Assembly: GCA_007280825.1 (NCBI GenBank)
Contig: QYQI01000006.1
Coordinates: 1 to 5,385, forward strand
Length of the DNA: 5,385 nucleotides
Source: Ignavibacteriales bacterium
GTDB taxonomy: Bacteria > Bacteroidota > Ignavibacteria > Ignavibacteriales > Melioribacteraceae
Direction: 5' to 3'
Shown here: positions 1 to 5,307 of the stretch, one piece after another
Layout: each line of letters opens with the position of its first letter
Numbering within the stretch: position 1 is the stretch's first letter
Notes under the pieces: generated by a model
What the model saw: the letters and a program-made list of their open reading frames with translations, nothing else
Database searches by the model: none
What the model was told of the DNA's origin: nothing
Program-made: the position numbers and the translations under genes

Positions 1-28
1 CGAGAGTACTTATTGAGAAATATAAAAA

Positions 29-112
29 ATAGAACGCAGATAACACGGATCGAACAGATTTACGCTGATAGATCTGCGATAATCCGTCTAATCAGCGTCA
101 TCTGTGTTCTAT
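29..112. repeat. 84-nt imperfect palindromic intergenic repeat
   Basis: Two 41-nt arms (29-69 and 72-112) separated by 2 nt are imperfect inverted copies. I count 30 of 41 positions matching when the right arm is reverse-complemented, and several mismatches would be G-U pairs in RNA. Each arm also has an internal rhythm: GAT recurs at 39, 48, 57 and 67, and the mirrored ATC at 72, 82, 91 and 100, so the unit is built from 9-10-nt steps. The outer ends are ATAGAAC and GTTCTAT. It lies 30 nt before the start codon of the glycosidase gene, so it would form a long hairpin in that leader if transcription starts upstream. It resembles, from memory, palindromic intergenic repeats with CAGAT/GGAT/CTGAT steps seen in many environmental bacterial genomes. 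No ORF is in it. Confidence 0.8.
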
Positions 113-142
113 ATAAATCTATAACAAATGAGTGACTAAAAA

Positions 143-2752
143 ATGAAACAATTAAAACTATTTCTTGCAATCACATTGTTGATAACACTAAATCTTTCAG
201 CACAGAACGGACTGATCAACAAATTTGAAATCAAACAGAACGATCTAACAATCACACGTCCCGCGCAATCAAATCAATACATGGATAAGATCGGGCAGAA
301 GGCAGCATTGTTGGGTTATGAGAACGGCTCATTTGAAATGTGGATCTGGCCGTGGAAAGTTCTGCGCAATTTTGAAACACAATTTTTTGTTGGAACAACA
401 ACACAGCCGATCCTTGCGAAAGATATTCTGCGCGATATTTCTGTAACTCCGGAAGCAACAACGCTCACATTTGTTTACGAATCATTCACGGTGAAAGAAA
501 TAATTTTTATCCCGCACGATAAACCCGGCGCAATAATTTTATTAGATGTTAACACAACCACTCCGCTAACAATTGTTCCCGGATTTATGCCGGTAATGCA
601 GCCGCAATGGCCGGCGGGAATCGGCGGACAATATAGTTACTGGGATGATGGAATGAATGCGTATGTAATTTCCGAATCACAACAGCGTGGTTTGTTTTTA
701 TGCGGATCGCCTGTTGCACAACAAATGGCAGCACCGCCTGCCCACATGTTTGCAGATAATCCGATTCAATTTAAAATAGATATCAAACCCGGTGATGCAA
801 AAAATAATTTTATTCCGATCGTGATTGCCGGAAGTCCCGTTAAAACGAAATATGATTCTGTGAAAACACTTTACAAAAATCTTCTTGGCAATATTGAAAC
901 GCTGTACAAAAAAAATTATGAGTATTATGAAAATCTCCGCAACTCAACTGTTGAAGTGATAACGCCGGATGAAAAATTAAATCTTGCTTTCGAATATGGA
1001 AAAGTTGCTCTCAATAATTTAATGGTAGATAATGCAACATTAGGAAAAGGATTGGTTGCAGGTTACGGTTTGAGCGGCGGCGGCGGTCGCCCGGGATTTG
1101 CATGGTACTTCGGCGGAGATGCATTTATTAATTCACTTGCAATAAATAGTTACGGCGATTATTCAATGGTACGCGATGCACTTGAGTTTACACAAAAATG
1201 GCAGAGACAAGAAAATTTCCCGATAAGAAAAAAGGGTCCTAATGATAAAGTAATTGATGTCGGAAAGATGGCTCATGAACTATCACAAAGTGACGGCTTG
1301 GTTGATTGGTGGAACGATTATCATTTCGGATATAATCATGCGGATACTTCACCGTGGTATTTAGTTTCGATCGGAGATTACTTTAGAAAAACCGGCGATA
1401 TAGAATTCATTAAGAAAAGCTGGAAATCAATTGTTCAAGCATATAAGTGGTGCTTAAGTAAAGACAGCAACGGAGATGGATTGATGGATTTACGCGGCGC
1501 CGGACTTGGAGTGTTAGAATTTGGAACACTTGTGAAAATATTTAACGACAACTATACTCAAAGTTTATGGACACAAGGAATTAAAGAAGTAAGCTTGATG
1601 GCAAAGTACGTTGGTGATAAAGAGATTGAAAACGAAACAGCAAAACTTTTTCCGCAAGCTCAGCAAGCGTTAGAAAAAATATTTTGGATTGATGATCTCG
1701 GTTTCTACAGTTTCGGTGCTGCGGAAGACGGAAAGCAAGTCAGAGATAAAAATATTTATTCTTCCACATCAATTCTTTTTGGTTTGATGAACAACGAACG
1801 AAGTGTAAGCACAATCAAAAAATTTAATGAAAGCGATATGGTTACTGATTGGGGAGTGCGTAATCTTTCAAACAAATCATCTATGTATGAACCGACAAAT
1901 TATAATTATGGAACGATCTGGCCGTTCACCTCTTATTTTATTGGCGCTGCGCAATTCTATACACATTTTAATCTTCAAGGTTTGGAAACTATCCGCAAGA
2001 CCGCTCAGCATGCATTCGATTATGGAATCGGAATTGTTCCGGAAGTTTTTTCGGGCGACATTAATACAAAACTCGGCGAAGCTTATCACGATCAAGGATT
2101 CAGCGTAAGCGGCTTTGTATTTCCGATGATGCAAGGATTGATTGGACTCAATGTTGATGCACTCAACAACAAAATTACATTTGCACCTAAATTGCCGGCA
2201 GATTGGAAATTTCTGAAAGTGAACAATATTAAAGTTGGGAATACAGTAGCGAGTGCAGAGTGTAGAGTGCAGAATGGTGAAATGAAATTGTTAATAGATG
2301 TGAACAGTGAAAAAGAAATCGAATTCGAATACAATCCGGATTTTGAATTAGGTGTTGAAATTAATTCCGTAATGTTAAATGGAAAGAAGCTGGACTATGA
2401 ATTGAAAAAACACGAGCAGGCTTATCAGCTTAAAACAAATTTCAAAGCAAACGGAAAAAACGAATTAGTAATCAATTATAAACCGTCGATTGGAATTTAT
2501 TTGCTCTTATCAACTACTCCAATCGGTGCGACGAACGAAGGACTGAAGATTATTTCTCAAAAGCTAGATGGGAAGAAATTTATAATTAGCTGCGAAGGCA
2601 AAGCAAACAGAAATTATGAGTTAGGAGTGATGAATTATGAACTAATCGGGAAAGTTACCTGCGCAGAATTTAAGGAGGGGAAATTAATTATTAACATTCC
2701 GGCTAGCGGAGAAGAATTTATTAAACATGATGTTGTAATTGAAAAAAAATAA
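143..2752 (+). CDS. Exported six-hairpin glycosidase, glycogen-debranching-enzyme-like (GDE_C / amylo-alpha-1,6-glucosidase type)
   Basis: The 869-aa product probably hydrolyses a glycosidic bond in an alpha-glucan or related oligosaccharide outside the cytoplasm. Residues 1-20 form a signal peptide (MKQLK, hydrophobic core, cleavage after NLSA before QN). Residues 21 to about 265 look like the N-terminal beta-sandwich of debranching-type enzymes. Residues about 270-670 fit the (alpha/alpha)6 barrel: a Gly-rich loop SGGGGRPGFAW (311-321), GGDAF (324-328), AHELSQSDG (377-385), HADTSPWYL (399-407) with GDYFRKTGD, DSNGDGLMDL (441-450), NYGTIWPF (588-595) and IVPEVFSGD (631-639) followed by HDQGFSVSG. 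Candidate catalytic acids are E379, D441/D445 and E634; which ones act cannot be settled here. Residues about 670-869 are beta-rich accessory domains. ATG 143 is favoured because it gives a complete signal peptide; an ATG at 128 runs into a stop after three codons, and the RBS is weak and A-rich. Substrate is uncertain; related families (trehalase, GH63, GH15) share the fold. Confidence 0.85.
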   Translation: MKQLKLFLAITLLITLNLSAQNGLINKFEIKQNDLTITRPAQSNQYMDKIGQKAALLGYENGSFEMWIWPWKVLRNFETQFFVGTTTQPILAKDILRDISVTPEATTLTFVYESFTVKEIIFIPHDKPGAIILLDVNTTTPLTIVPGFMPVMQPQWPAGIGGQYSYWDDGMNAYVISESQQRGLFLCGSPVAQQMAAPPAHMFADNPIQFKIDIKPGDAKNNFIPIVIAGSPVKTKYDSVKTLYKNLLGNIETLYKKNYEYYENLRNSTVEVITPDEKLNLAFEYGKVALNNLMVDNATLGKGLVAGYGLSGGGGRPGFAWYFGGDAFINSLAINSYGDYSMVRDALEFTQKWQRQENFPIRKKGPNDKVIDVGKMAHELSQSDGLVDWWNDYHFGYNHADTSPWYLVSIGDYFRKTGDIEFIKKSWKSIVQAYKWCLSKDSNGDGLMDLRGAGLGVLEFGTLVKIFNDNYTQSLWTQGIKEVSLMAKYVGDKEIENETAKLFPQAQQALEKIFWIDDLGFYSFGAAEDGKQVRDKNIYSSTSILFGLMNNERSVSTIKKFNESDMVTDWGVRNLSNKSSMYEPTNYNYGTIWPFTSYFIGAAQFYTHFNLQGLETIRKTAQHAFDYGIGIVPEVFSGDINTKLGEAYHDQGFSVSGFVFPMMQGLIGLNVDALNNKITFAPKLPADWKFLKVNNIKVGNTVASAECRVQNGEMKLLIDVNSEKEIEFEYNPDFELGVEINSVMLNGKKLDYELKKHEQAYQLKTNFKANGKNELVINYKPSIGIYLLLSTTPIGATNEGLKIISQKLDGKKFIISCEGKANRNYELGVMNYELIGKVTCAEFKEGKLIINIPASGEEFIKHDVVIEKK
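2251..2285 (+). repeat. Degenerate heptamer repeat tract 1, translated inside the glycosidase gene
   Basis: Five consecutive 7-bp units can be read: GAGTGCA, GAGTGTA, GAGTGCA, GAATGGT and GAAATGA, the first three nearly identical and the last two decayed. The tract is in frame and encodes roughly residues 703-715 (ASAECRVQNGEMK) in the C-terminal beta-rich part, between two predicted strands. The Cys-Arg-Val-Gln stretch is chemically unlike its surroundings, which fits an inserted or expanded repeat accepted in a surface loop. Confidence 0.65.
2612..2646 (+). repeat. Degenerate heptamer repeat tract 2, translated inside the glycosidase gene
   Basis: Units read AATTATG, AGTTAGG, AGTGATG, AATTATG and AACTAAT. 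The first and fourth are identical and lie exactly 21 bp apart, so the peptide repeats with a 7-residue period: NYEL at 824-827 and again at 831-834 (NYELGVMNYELI). It lies in the last small beta-rich domain of the glycosidase. The unit sequence differs from tract 1 but the 7-bp period is the same. Confidence 0.65.
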
Positions 2753-2905
2753 CGCTCGTAGAATATATAACTCATAAACAATAGCAGGACAATATCAACA
2801 AAAAAATTTTTTATTTAATAAAATCGTATTAGGAAGAATAGATCTATTTTAATAGATTTTAATTGTGACCGGAAGCGATTACAAATTATTTTTATTTATA
2901 GGCAC
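2753..2905. other. AT-rich intergenic spacer with small palindromes
   Basis: This 153-bp spacer follows the glycosidase stop codon. It holds an A7T6 run (2800-2812), a TTTTATT/AATAAAA mirror (2809-2823) whose loop is too small for a convincing terminator, and a perfect 12-bp palindrome AATAGATCTATT (2837-2848). The half-site AATAGAT of that palindrome is repeated at 2851-2857. No GC-rich terminator stem is visible, so the end of the glycosidase transcript is not located. If the 81-aa ORF that follows is not real, the gene-free stretch extends to about 3314. Confidence 0.5.
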
Positions 2906-3151
2906 ATGCTACCAATAACTTTAGAAACCCCAAATCAAATCAATCTTTTTCAAACAAGAGAGAGAAGCGTTCCTCATTTTGAATTGCAAATAATTAATGA
3001 AGGACTTTTTCCGGAAGTCAGACTTTATTATTTAGAAAATAAAGAAGTTAGAAAAACAAAAAAGCAAAAAAAGAAAAGAATATCTTCCTCTAAAAAGGAC
3101 AACAAATTATTAACCGCTGAATATCCACATGTAATAAAGTTAGCGGTTTGA
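2906..3151 (+). CDS. Small lysine-rich hypothetical protein (doubtful)
   Basis: An 81-aa open frame with no family that I recognise. The first half (about 1-48) has mixed composition compatible with a folded protein, including FELQIINEGLFPEVRLYYLE. A strongly basic stretch follows at about 49-66 (KTKKQKKKRISSSKK), then a mixed tail ending HVIKLAV. There is no signal peptide or membrane segment. The frame is open upstream to 2822 but contains no earlier ATG, so 2906 is the only conventional start, and no clear Shine-Dalgarno precedes it. The basic run could be a nucleic-acid-binding tail, or simply the translation of A-rich non-coding DNA. It could also be a remnant of a larger gene. It lies alone between AT-rich spacers of about 150-160 bp, so there is no operon context to support it. 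Confidence 0.35.
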   Translation: MLPITLETPNQINLFQTRERSVPHFELQIINEGLFPEVRLYYLENKEVRKTKKQKKKRISSSKKDNKLLTAEYPHVIKLAV

Positions 3152-3272
3152 TTTAGTCTCAATAAAACAAATCACTTCTCAAAAGCACAAACCTAATTTT
3201 TCTTCATCATTACATAATTAACCATCAACATTAATTTTATTTAATCTTCGCGGAACAAATTAGTCTTCTTGC

Positions 3273-3318
3273 TCATCTAAAGTAATGTAAAAGAAAGTTG
3301 GATAGGAAACTTAGATGA
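3273..3318 (+). promoter_or_regulatory. Possible leader hairpin sequestering the start codon of the 71-aa gene
   Basis: TCATCTAAAGT (3273-3283) is complementary to ACTTAGATGA (3309-3318), giving ten base pairs with a single bulged A (3281) and a 25-nt loop. The right arm contains the ATG at 3315-3317. The AGGA Shine-Dalgarno (3304-3307) lies in the loop next to the stem. Such a fold could limit translation initiation. The stem is AU-rich and therefore weak, so it may also be chance. Confidence 0.35.
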
Positions 3319-3530
3319 AATTTAACGGCAGCACTTCGATTACCGTTGAGAAATATTTTTATGAAGGGAAAGTCTCACGTGTGGTAGTCAAATCCCATCA
3401 GAATAATTATTGGATTGATCTGCCTGTAAATTCTTTTTGGGCAAGATCATTTGTAGCCGTAGTTATTCCTATTATAAAAGCGGTTTCGACTATAATAACT
3501 GATTTGAATATTGCCGTTGTAAAACATTAG
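3315..3530 (+). CDS. Small DUF4342-like protein, diverged paralogue of the next gene
   Basis: A 71-aa protein of unknown function. Residues 17-70 align without gaps to residues 23-76 of the 87-aa protein just downstream. I count 12 identities over 54 positions, plus many conservative changes: shared EG at the start, RVVVK against KIIIK, WIDLPV against YIEIPV, and NIAVVK against TIEVIK. It therefore appears to have the same layout: a basic beta-hairpin of about 30 residues, then a hydrophobic segment (about 44-62) that may sit in or on the membrane. The Gly/Ala-rich core of the neighbour is replaced by bulkier residues (FWARSFVAVVIPIIKAV), and the N-terminal helix is shorter. The start is supported by AGGA at 3304-3307, seven bases before the ATG. 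It lies 37 bp upstream of its paralogue on the same strand, probably as one transcript. The family link rests on this alignment only. Confidence 0.7.
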   Translation: MKFNGSTSITVEKYFYEGKVSRVVVKSHQNNYWIDLPVNSFWARSFVAVVIPIIKAVSTIITDLNIAVVKH

Positions 3531-3567
3531 GTGTTCCAAGTTAATAAACATTGATTTATAAATAGAG

Positions 3568-3831
3568 ATGAAGAAAATGGAATTTAAAATTAAAGGACAA
3601 GAGCTTCTCACCAAGATCGAAGAGCTTATCAAAGAAGGGAATGCACGTAAAATAATCATTAAAGATGATAAGGGCAGAACTTACATTGAGATTCCGGTAA
3701 CAGTTGGAGTTATTGGAACTTTGTTTGCACCGGTTGTTGCTGCTGTCGGCGCGCTGGCAGGCGTTGCTGCCAATTTTACGATTGAGGTGATTAAAAAAGA
3801 AGAAGAACAATCTCAACCCGATAAGAAATAA
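3568..3831 (+). CDS. DUF4342 family protein
   Basis: This 87-aa protein matches, from memory, the DUF4342 (PF14242) pattern. It has a short amphipathic helix carrying GQELLTKIEELIKEGNARKI (10-29), a basic beta-hairpin with IIIKDDKGRTYIEIPVTVG (29-47), a Gly/Ala-rich hydrophobic segment (about 46-69: GVIGTLFAP, AAVGALAGVAA), a final strand FTIEVIKK and a charged tail. The length is usual for stand-alone members; the C-terminal or N-terminal UBA-like extension seen in some relatives is absent. The biochemical role of the family is not known to me; the hydrophobic segment suggests membrane association or oligomerisation. The start could be ATG 3568 or ATG 3577 (three codons later, MEFKIKG); neither has a strong Shine-Dalgarno at ideal spacing, so the first is kept provisionally. 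It follows its diverged paralogue and converges with the PAS gene, with 4 bp between the stop codons. Confidence 0.85.
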   Translation: MKKMEFKIKGQELLTKIEELIKEGNARKIIIKDDKGRTYIEIPVTVGVIGTLFAPVVAAVGALAGVAANFTIEVIKKEEEQSQPDKK

Positions 3832-3835
3832 AATT

Positions 3836-4165
3836 TTATCTGATAAAGTGAGGCATATCGAAAGGAATCTCGAGTGATAACTCAACAAGTCCTTTCATTT
3901 CACCATTCTCATACCACGGCGATTGATAAATTAATTTTTTGATTCCGTTCTTTTCGATTGTGTAAACATTTGGTTTCTTCTCGTTCATTATCTTATTTAT
4001 TATTTCGTTCGATTTGACTGTATGACATTCAAATAAATTTTTTCCAATCAAACCGTAACCGCCGTCATCCGCAAATGTTAAAGCAGCTTTCTCGTTCATC
4101 TCCGTAACGATTCCATAATTATCACACAATAAAATTGACGCGGGAAATTCTCTTGTCCAATCCAT
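3836..4165 (-). CDS. Stand-alone PAS-domain protein
   Basis: A 109-aa protein that is essentially one PAS domain with no attached kinase, cyclase or DNA-binding part. Visible PAS landmarks are the first strands with CDNYGIVTEMNEKA (14-27), the helix region with GLIGKNLFECH (38-48), a middle helix (52-63), VYTIEKNGIKKLIYQSPWY (67-85) and the closing strands GEMKGLVELSLEIPF (88-102). PAS domains sense small molecules, redox state or partner proteins. His48 and Cys47 are possible ligand or cofactor contacts, but this is a guess. The start is supported by GGAG six bases before the ATG. It follows the methyltransferase stop by 11 bp on the same strand, so the two are probably co-transcribed and translationally close. 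It lacks a signal peptide and should be cytoplasmic. The ending MPHFIR and the EIPF motif recall a family of short PAS proteins in anaerobes, from memory. Confidence 0.85.
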   Translation of the reverse strand: MDWTREFPASILLCDNYGIVTEMNEKAALTFADDGGYGLIGKNLFECHTVKSNEIINKIMNEKKPNVYTIEKNGIKKLIYQSPWYENGEMKGLVELSLEIPFDMPHFIR

Positions 4166-4176
4166 TAGTTCTCCAA

Positions 4177-4734
4177 TTATTCTTTCTGAAATAAAGCGCT
4201 AATACTTCCTTTAATTTTTGGTCTTTCAATTACTCTTAAATTATTCTGCCCGGCAATTGAAATAGTTTTATTGAAATCATTTTCAGTTACATGTCCGGCC
4301 GGTTCAGAAATGAGCAAATAACCTTTTCTTTTCATTGTGCCGGAAACTTCTTTTATAAACGGAATTGCATCCGGAACTTCATGAACCATCGCAAAAGCAA
4401 GAACAAAATCTAATTTTTCTTTTAGATCATCAAGCCCGAGTGATGCTTGATTACACAAACGCGTTTCAATCCTTTCCGATAAATTAACTTTTCTGGCGCG
4501 CTTCTTCAAAACATCGAGCATCTTTTCCTGCATATCAACACAAATTACTTTTCCATTAGCACCGACTAAATTTGCAAGCTCCAAACTGAAATAACCCATA
4601 GCGCATCCTACATCCATTACTTTCATTCCATTCTTAACGTACGGACTTAGAATCTTATTCGGGTTTTGAAATAGTTTCCGTAACGGGCTTAATAATAGAT
4701 AGCCGATCCAAACCGGGCAAACACGTTCTGACAT
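4177..4734 (-). CDS. Class I SAM-dependent methyltransferase
   Basis: A 185-aa cytoplasmic methyltransferase of the Rossmann-fold class, substrate unknown. Motif I is VMDVGCAMGYFSLELA (39-54), with the usual central Gly of the GxGxG loop replaced by Ala45. The acidic residue that would bind the SAM ribose is Asp67 in VICVDMQEKML. LDFVLAFAMVHEVPD (108-122) fits the strand-4 region, and KGYLLISEPAGHV (137-149) the strand-5 region. The N-terminal segment CPVWIGYLLLSPLRKLFQNPNKIL (6-29) is an amphipathic or hydrophobic lead typical, as I recall, of a UbiE-like subgroup whose members begin with CPxW and NPxKIL. A Shine-Dalgarno GAGG/AGGA lies 4-5 bases before the ATG. It is the first gene of a two-gene unit with the PAS protein, which might sense the substrate or the condition under which the methyltransferase acts. 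Small-molecule methylation is more likely than protein or RNA methylation, but this is inference. Confidence 0.85.
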   Translation of the reverse strand: MSERVCPVWIGYLLLSPLRKLFQNPNKILSPYVKNGMKVMDVGCAMGYFSLELANLVGANGKVICVDMQEKMLDVLKKRARKVNLSERIETRLCNQASLGLDDLKEKLDFVLAFAMVHEVPDAIPFIKEVSGTMKRKGYLLISEPAGHVTENDFNKTISIAGQNNLRVIERPKIKGSISALFQKE

Positions 4735-4813
4735 TTTATCCTCACTTAAACAGTTTAAAAAATATTTGTGCTTAATCAGACGTTTGAAATAATTAGCAGT
4801 TGCTTAAGAGTGA

Positions 4814-4843
4814 ATTATATTTGTGCAGCCTCGAAAGAGTAAA
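4814..4843 (-). promoter_or_regulatory. Candidate sigma70-like promoter for the methyltransferase-PAS unit
   Basis: On the minus strand a perfect TATAAT (-10, at 4814-4819) is preceded by TTTACT (-35, at 4838-4843, four of six consensus bases) with an 18-bp spacer. Transcription would start near 4807 and leave a leader of about 70 nt before the ATG at 4734. The same bases read on the plus strand as TATATTTG (4816-4823), which fits the Bacteroidota -7 element TAnnTTTG but has no well-spaced TTTG upstream and no plus-strand gene downstream. Confidence 0.35.
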
Positions 4844-4903
4844 CCGCAGCATGAAATTGTCTCGGTCATTATTTTGTAAATATTTATTTATGAACACACA
4901 AAC

Positions 4904-4922
4904 ACCGCATCGAAAAGGCGGT
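4904..4922 (-). terminator. Possible weak terminator of the 120-aa membrane-protein gene
   Basis: Read on the minus strand, ACCGC and GCGGT form a 5-bp GC-rich stem around a 9-nt loop. It is followed by the T/G-rich GTTTGTGTGTT and lies about 20 bp past the stop codon of the upstream minus-strand gene. The stem is short and the T tract is interrupted, so this is only a candidate. Confidence 0.3.
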
Positions 4923-4944
4923 CGGGACGGACACTGTTTAGACG

Positions 4945-5307
4945 TTACCTAAGATCATTTAATGCAATATCAATCTCTTTAATAAGTCTTTCTGTATTGG
5001 GTCTTCCTGACAATGTGTTTTTCTGTCCCTCCAATATCCTTATGCTAACATCTTTATATTGTTTATAATTTCTTAGTTCATATATACATGCAATCTGACT
5101 ATCTAATAATAAATGTCCAGTTCTACCAGCGACAAGCCAATCCAATATCATATGATAGTTTTCAAATTGTTTTTGTTTTAATTCTTCCTTGCGATTCCCC
5201 ACGTATTTTAATGCCGAAAACGCTAATACCAGCATAGATATAACTATAGGGATTACTGTTGCAATAAATGTAGTTTCAGCAATATGGTTTTGCATCCATT
5301 CAATCAT
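4945..5307 (-). CDS. Hypothetical single-pass membrane protein
   Basis: A 120-aa protein with one clear membrane segment at about residues 13-35 (FIATVIPIVISMLVLAF) followed by a basic stretch KYVGNRKEELKQKQ (34-47). That suggests a short outside N terminus and a cytoplasmic C-terminal part. The soluble part is helical, with FENYHMILDWLV (48-59), LLLDSQIACIYELRNYKQYKDVSIRIL (66-92) and a last helix RLIKEIDIALNDLR (107-120). It resembles, from memory, a scattered family of small membrane proteins that share FENYH, QIACIYELRN and SIRIL-type motifs and have no assigned role. AGGTG seven bases before the ATG supports the start. It is on the same strand as the methyltransferase unit but 210 bp away with a possible terminator between, so it is probably a separate transcript. 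No catalytic motif is visible. Confidence 0.75.
   Translation of the reverse strand: MIEWMQNHIAETTFIATVIPIVISMLVLAFSALKYVGNRKEELKQKQFENYHMILDWLVAGRTGHLLLDSQIACIYELRNYKQYKDVSIRILEGQKNTLSGRPNTERLIKEIDIALNDLR

Noticed and set aside
29..112. CRISPR-like array because of the regular GAT spacing
   Set aside because: Steps are only 9-10 nt with no spacer of usual length, and the element is a palindrome rather than direct repeats with unique spacers.
1827..2334. Several 80-93-codon open frames on both strands inside the glycosidase gene
   Set aside because: They lie wholly within conserved motifs of the glycosidase, have no start signals and have no recognisable composition.
2612..2646. Frameshift or assembly error in the glycosidase at the repeat tracts
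   Set aside because: The frame continues through both tracts into plausible beta-rich sequence up to a normal stop at 2752, so no correction is needed.
3820..3840. AT-rich palindrome (ATAAAATTTTAT, GATAA/TTATC) at the convergent gene ends as a bidirectional terminator
   Set aside because: The pairing is purely A/T and either has no loop or a very weak stem; in this base composition it may well be chance.
3556..3888. 110-codon minus-strand open frame across the DUF4342 gene
   Set aside because: Its Phe/Leu/Ser/Asn-rich translation is the antisense of a gene with clear family features, and it also overlaps the end of the PAS gene.
4900..4950. Possible integron attC-like site next to the 120-aa gene (GTCTAAA and GTTACC-like ends, internal hairpin)
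   Set aside because: The outer arms do not pair, the core GTTRRRY/RYYYAAC pair is not correctly placed, and no second such site flanks the gene before the window ends.
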